Positions 4,345 through 6,706 of a DNA stretch of 6,706 bases are shown piece after piece (position 1 is the stretch's first letter; each line of letters begins with the position of its first letter). The stretch comes from Treponema sp. Its GTDB lineage: Bacteria > Spirochaetota > Spirochaetia > Treponematales > Breznakiellaceae. The stretch lies in NCBI GenBank assembly GCA_031267115.1, contig JAIRZS010000022.1, positions 1 through 6,706 of the forward strand. The letters are read 5' to 3'. The notes under the pieces were generated by a model. It made no database searches. It saw only the letters and a program-made list of their open reading frames with translations, and was not told the origin of the DNA. The translations under genes and the position numbers were made by a program.

Positions 4345-6706
4345 TTACGCTGTTTTTTCATAAATAAATTTTGGCCGTATGGCTTCGAGCAGTACGGGGA
4401 TAACCGTAAGGCTTACAGCGGCGCTTACAAACATGGCCTGGCACACCAGAAGGCCGAACTGCCCCACAAGGCGGAACTGCGAAAACATAACGACCGCGAA
4501 ACTTGCCCCCACCGAGACGGCGTTTACCAGAATCGCCTTGCCGGAAGTGGCATAGGTCCGGTAAAGATAATCGCCGCCTGCCCGGAATTCCCGTTTGTAC
4601 GCTTCCATAAAATGGATCGTGTAATCAATGCCAATCCCCACGATAAGACTTGAAAGCAGCGCCGTTGCCATATTGAGGGTGATATGGAGAAAGCCCATCA
4701 CGGCAAAATTGCACAGAATGGTGATTGAGAGGGGCAGTGCGGAAATCAAACCCGCCATCGCCGATTTGTTGGAAAAGGCCACAATGAGGAACACAATGAG
4801 TACGGTTATAAAGATAGAAACAATCTGCGAATTCAGTACCAGGGTCGAGATTGCCCCTTGCTGCATCGCGCCACCGCCGACAAGCACGCTTACGTTTTTC
4901 GGAAAATTCGCGGCCGCATACCGGTTGATTGCCTCAACTACTTTGTCCGCGTCCGCCTGCCATCTGCTGTTTACCAGCACGATGATCTCAAACGAAGTCG
5001 GTTCCAGGGGGTCGTTGGAAAAGCCTTCGCCGGGGTCGCCGGCAAGCAGCACCAGATAATTGGCCACCAGCCGCCCCAGTTCTTCCGGCGTTTCTTTCCC
5101 GTACCGGGCCGGGTCCGCCGGAATTTCGTAATACGAATAACCCCCGTAGTTTGTCATGCGCTCAAGTTCCCGCACGAGGCCGTCCGCGCTCATGGTAGCG
5201 TTTTTCCCAATGGCGGCGTTGAGCATGGCAAAGGTAACAGGTGTTTTGGAGGAAGCAGGAGGGGGGACCGCCAGCGAAGCTGGCTCGTCTCCCCCCTCGC
5301 TCCGGCCCTGCGGGCCTGCGCTACCCCCCTCAGCGGGGGCAGCGGGCGAACCGTAGTCCGCCCCCGCAACGCCCCCATCCTCCGCTCTGTCAAAGCCGAA
5401 ATCGCCAAAATCATCAAATCCGAAATCCCCGAAGCCAAACGCGGCGACTTCACTTGCGCCGATTCCGCCGCCGGCAATCCGCGCTGTCTGCCGCACGCCC
5501 TCGGGCGGCTCGTCCACATTGAACATCTGGTTCATGCGCTTAACCAGGTCCGGAAAACCGGTTACCTTGCCCACATCGGGGACCCGCTCGCGGAGGTACG
5601 CGCACAGGCCCTCCGCCGCGGCGAGGGTTTGGGGATGCAAAAGTGTTTCCGTGCTCTCCGCTTCCACCGACACGATGATTTGGGTGGAGCCGCCAAAACG
5701 CTCGCGGATAAAACGGTCGGAACGGCTTACCTCAGAGGCGGGATTAAAAAACTCAACCAGCGAATTATCCGCAACAACCCTCGTGCTGCCCGCAATCGAA
5801 ACAATGACTACCAGCGCGGTTACGGCAAACACCAGCGGTTTCTTTCTGTTTATCAGATTCGTCATGGCGGATGAAAGGAAGTTTTTTGACTCAGGCGCGG
5901 GTACGTACGCATTCGCGTATGCATTTGCGCTGGCGCCCGTATCCGCGTGTCTATTGCCGCGCCGCGCCGTTTTTCGTTCCGTTATTTTTACCGCCCGGGG
6001 ACCGCGGATAATTAAAATCGCGGGGATAAGCGTTACGGCGGTCAGGAACGCGACGCTAACGCCCATGCTCGAAAAAATACCAAAATCGCGCATCAGCGTG
6101 AGCGGGGCAAAACAGAACGAAATAAACCCGGCGAAGGTGGTCAGTGCGGCAAGAAAGACAGGTTTTATCAGACGGCGCACCAGATTAAACACAAAGTCCC
6201 GGTGTTCTTCGATGGTAAATGTCTTACCGCTTGTATCGTCTTTGTAGTGGGAAATAAGATGCACCCCATACGCGCTCCCGACGGCAATAAGGATAACCGG
6301 CAGAATCATACTCATCATGGTAAGCCGGACGCCGAAAAGCGGCATGGCGCCGACGCTCCATATCACTGCCACCAGTACAGTCAGGAGGGGCAGCATCACA
6401 TAGGTGAAACGCCGGAACGAAATAACCAGAATGCCCAGCAGTACCACTAGCGCAAGCGGGATAAGGGCTTGTACATCGGCATACGACGCCTCCGTTAAAG
6501 AAGCGGATACTACCGACTGCCCGGCGGTATAAACTTCGGCAAATTCGGAGAACGCTTCTTTTGCCATGTCCCGTATTTCCAACAGCGCCGCCATAACATC
6601 CGGGTCGCCGGAATGTTCAACCGTGGCGTTCAGTTGTACCACAATTTGGGTGGAGCTGAGATCGTCGGATACCAGCGCGCCCCGGTACATATCCCAGGAG
6701 GCAATA
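4345..6706 (-). CDS. MMPL/RND superfamily exporter (N-terminus beyond window)
   Basis: Most of a proton-driven inner-membrane transporter of the MMPL/HAE3 branch of the RND superfamily, which moves lipids or other hydrophobic molecules out of the membrane. The frame stays open to the right edge (IASWD precedes the Met at 6690, with no ribosome binding site), so that Met is internal. TM1 and much of the first periplasmic domain, perhaps 120-150 residues, are missing. Numbering from the 6690 Met: a TM block at ~73-229, a cytoplasmic linker ~230-280, TM7 ~285-301, a second periplasmic domain ~302-614, and a final TM block ~616-769. The halves are pseudo-repeats (SSTQIVVQL at 12-20, GSTQIIVSV at 334-342). 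The C-half keeps GIGIDYTIHF (685-694) with the intramembrane Asp689-Tyr690; the N-half has AVGSAYGVHL, lacking the acid. The second periplasmic domain carries an unusual Gly/Phe/Asp and Gly/Pro-rich insert (~404-482). Downstream LolA-like and beta-barrel genes suggest a trans-envelope path. The substrate is unknown. Confidence 0.92.
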   Translation of the reverse strand, partial: IASWDMYRGALVSDDLSSTQIVVQLNATVEHSGDPDVMAALLEIRDMAKEAFSEFAEVYTAGQSVVSASLTEASYADVQALIPLALVVLLGILVISFRRFTYVMLPLLTVLVAVIWSVGAMPLFGVRLTMMSMILPVILIAVGSAYGVHLISHYKDDTSGKTFTIEEHRDFVFNLVRRLIKPVFLAALTTFAGFISFCFAPLTLMRDFGIFSSMGVSVAFLTAVTLIPAILIIRGPRAVKITERKTARRGNRHADTGASANAYANAYVPAPESKNFLSSAMTNLINRKKPLVFAVTALVVIVSIAGSTRVVADNSLVEFFNPASEVSRSDRFIRERFGGSTQIIVSVEAESTETLLHPQTLAAAEGLCAYLRERVPDVGKVTGFPDLVKRMNQMFNVDEPPEGVRQTARIAGGGIGASEVAAFGFGDFGFDDFGDFGFDRAEDGGVAGADYGSPAAPAEGGSAGPQGRSEGGDEPASLAVPPPASSKTPVTFAMLNAAIGKNATMSADGLVRELERMTNYGGYSYYEIPADPARYGKETPEELGRLVANYLVLLAGDPGEGFSNDPLEPTSFEIIVLVNSRWQADADKVVEAINRYAAANFPKNVSVLVGGGAMQQGAISTLVLNSQIVSIFITVLIVFLIVAFSNKSAMAGLISALPLSITILCNFAVMGFLHITLNMATALLSSLIVGIGIDYTIHFMEAYKREFRAGGDYLYRTYATSGKAILVNAVSVGASFAVVMFSQFRLVGQFGLLVCQAMFVSAAVSLTVIPVLLEAIRPKFIYEKTA
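5261..5340. repeat. GC-rich palindrome cluster inside the transporter gene, candidate inserted repeat
   Basis: These 80 bases are 80% G+C (64 of 80), clearly above the surrounding gene, and pack several inverted repeats. GGGGGGA (5261-5267) pairs with TCCCCCC (5290-5296) and encloses GCCAGC/GCTGGC (5270-5275 and 5279-5284, GAA loop). GGCCC/GGGCC (5304-5308 and 5312-5316) has a TGC loop, and CCCCC/GGGGG (5325-5329 and 5335-5339) follows. The segment stays in frame and encodes about residues 451-477, rich in Gly, Ser, Ala, Pro and acidic residues, in a periplasmic loop. It looks like an interspersed palindromic element that has landed in a tolerant loop, but a locally evolved low-complexity linker cannot be excluded from a single copy. 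Confidence 0.5.
5389..5439 (-). repeat. In-frame FGFGD/FGFDD tandem repeat in the transporter
   Basis: The coding sequence repeats a short unit around GATTTCGG/GATTTTGG, giving FGFGDFGFDDFGDFGFD (residues 418-434) in the second periplasmic domain. The units are Phe-Gly-Phe-Gly-Asp, Phe-Gly-Phe-Asp-Asp, Phe-Gly-Asp and Phe-Gly-Phe-Asp. The stretch is acidic and aromatic and likely disordered or a binding tag. Slippage between units is the probable origin. It precedes the Gly/Pro-rich palindrome-coded stretch in the protein. Confidence 0.7.

Noticed and set aside
5678..5690. 13-bp repeat ATTTGGGTGGAGC, also at 6644-6656
   Set aside because: Both copies encode the equivalent STQI(V/I)V strand in the two halves of the transporter, so the match reflects the ancient RND internal duplication rather than a separate DNA element.
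4858..5874. 338-codon plus-strand open frame opposite the MMPL transporter, and similar ones at 2601-3356, 3839-4297 and 5519-6247
   Set aside because: All lie antisense to well-supported secreted or membrane genes and give Arg/His-rich translations without motifs; they are by-products of GC-rich third positions.
6688..6690. ATG at 6690 as the true start of the MMPL transporter
   Set aside because: The frame continues upstream to the window edge, no ribosome binding site precedes it, and TM1 and the first periplasmic strands expected of the family would be missing.

Overview
The window looks like chromosomal DNA from a diderm bacterium, most likely a spirochaete of the Treponema group. Supporting signs are the outer-membrane proteins ending in aromatic residues, the MMPL/LolA-like/porin gene set, moderately GC-rich sequence, and the style of the ABC exporter. 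The phylum call is an inference from protein character, not a database match. No tRNA, rRNA, CRISPR array, insertion sequence or phage gene is visible.

Plus strand (1-2115): the 3' end of a polyphosphate kinase gene (ppk1; its start lies before the window) is followed after 25 bp by a complete gene for a fused membrane/ATPase ABC exporter of 605 residues with all nucleotide-binding motifs intact. The spacing and a good ribosome binding site suggest the two are co-transcribed, although no functional link between them is evident.

Minus strand (6706-2112): three genes are read right to left as an apparent operon. They are a large MMPL/RND-type inner-membrane transporter (start beyond the right edge), a secreted LolA-like 'outer membrane lipoprotein-sorting' protein, and an outer-membrane beta-barrel with a DUF1302-like WG..D...DVINP.D motif. 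Together they cover the inner membrane, periplasm and outer membrane, and plausibly form a trans-envelope route for a lipid or other hydrophobic cargo. The last two genes overlap by 4 bp (GTGA). The first two are separated by a 71-bp gap holding a perfect 9-bp hairpin. The two strands converge tail to tail, with the stop codons of the ABC and beta-barrel genes overlapping at 2112-2115 and no room for a separate terminator.

The points most worth a second look are all in the minus-strand operon. The transporter's second periplasmic domain carries a Gly/Pro-rich insert encoded by an approximately 80%-GC cluster of short palindromes (about 5261-5340), which resembles a repeat element inserted in frame. 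Next to it is an FGFGD/FGFDD tandem repeat, and a similar FGFGFD stretch starts the mature beta-barrel protein. Only the C-terminal half of the transporter keeps the intramembrane Asp-Tyr pair.
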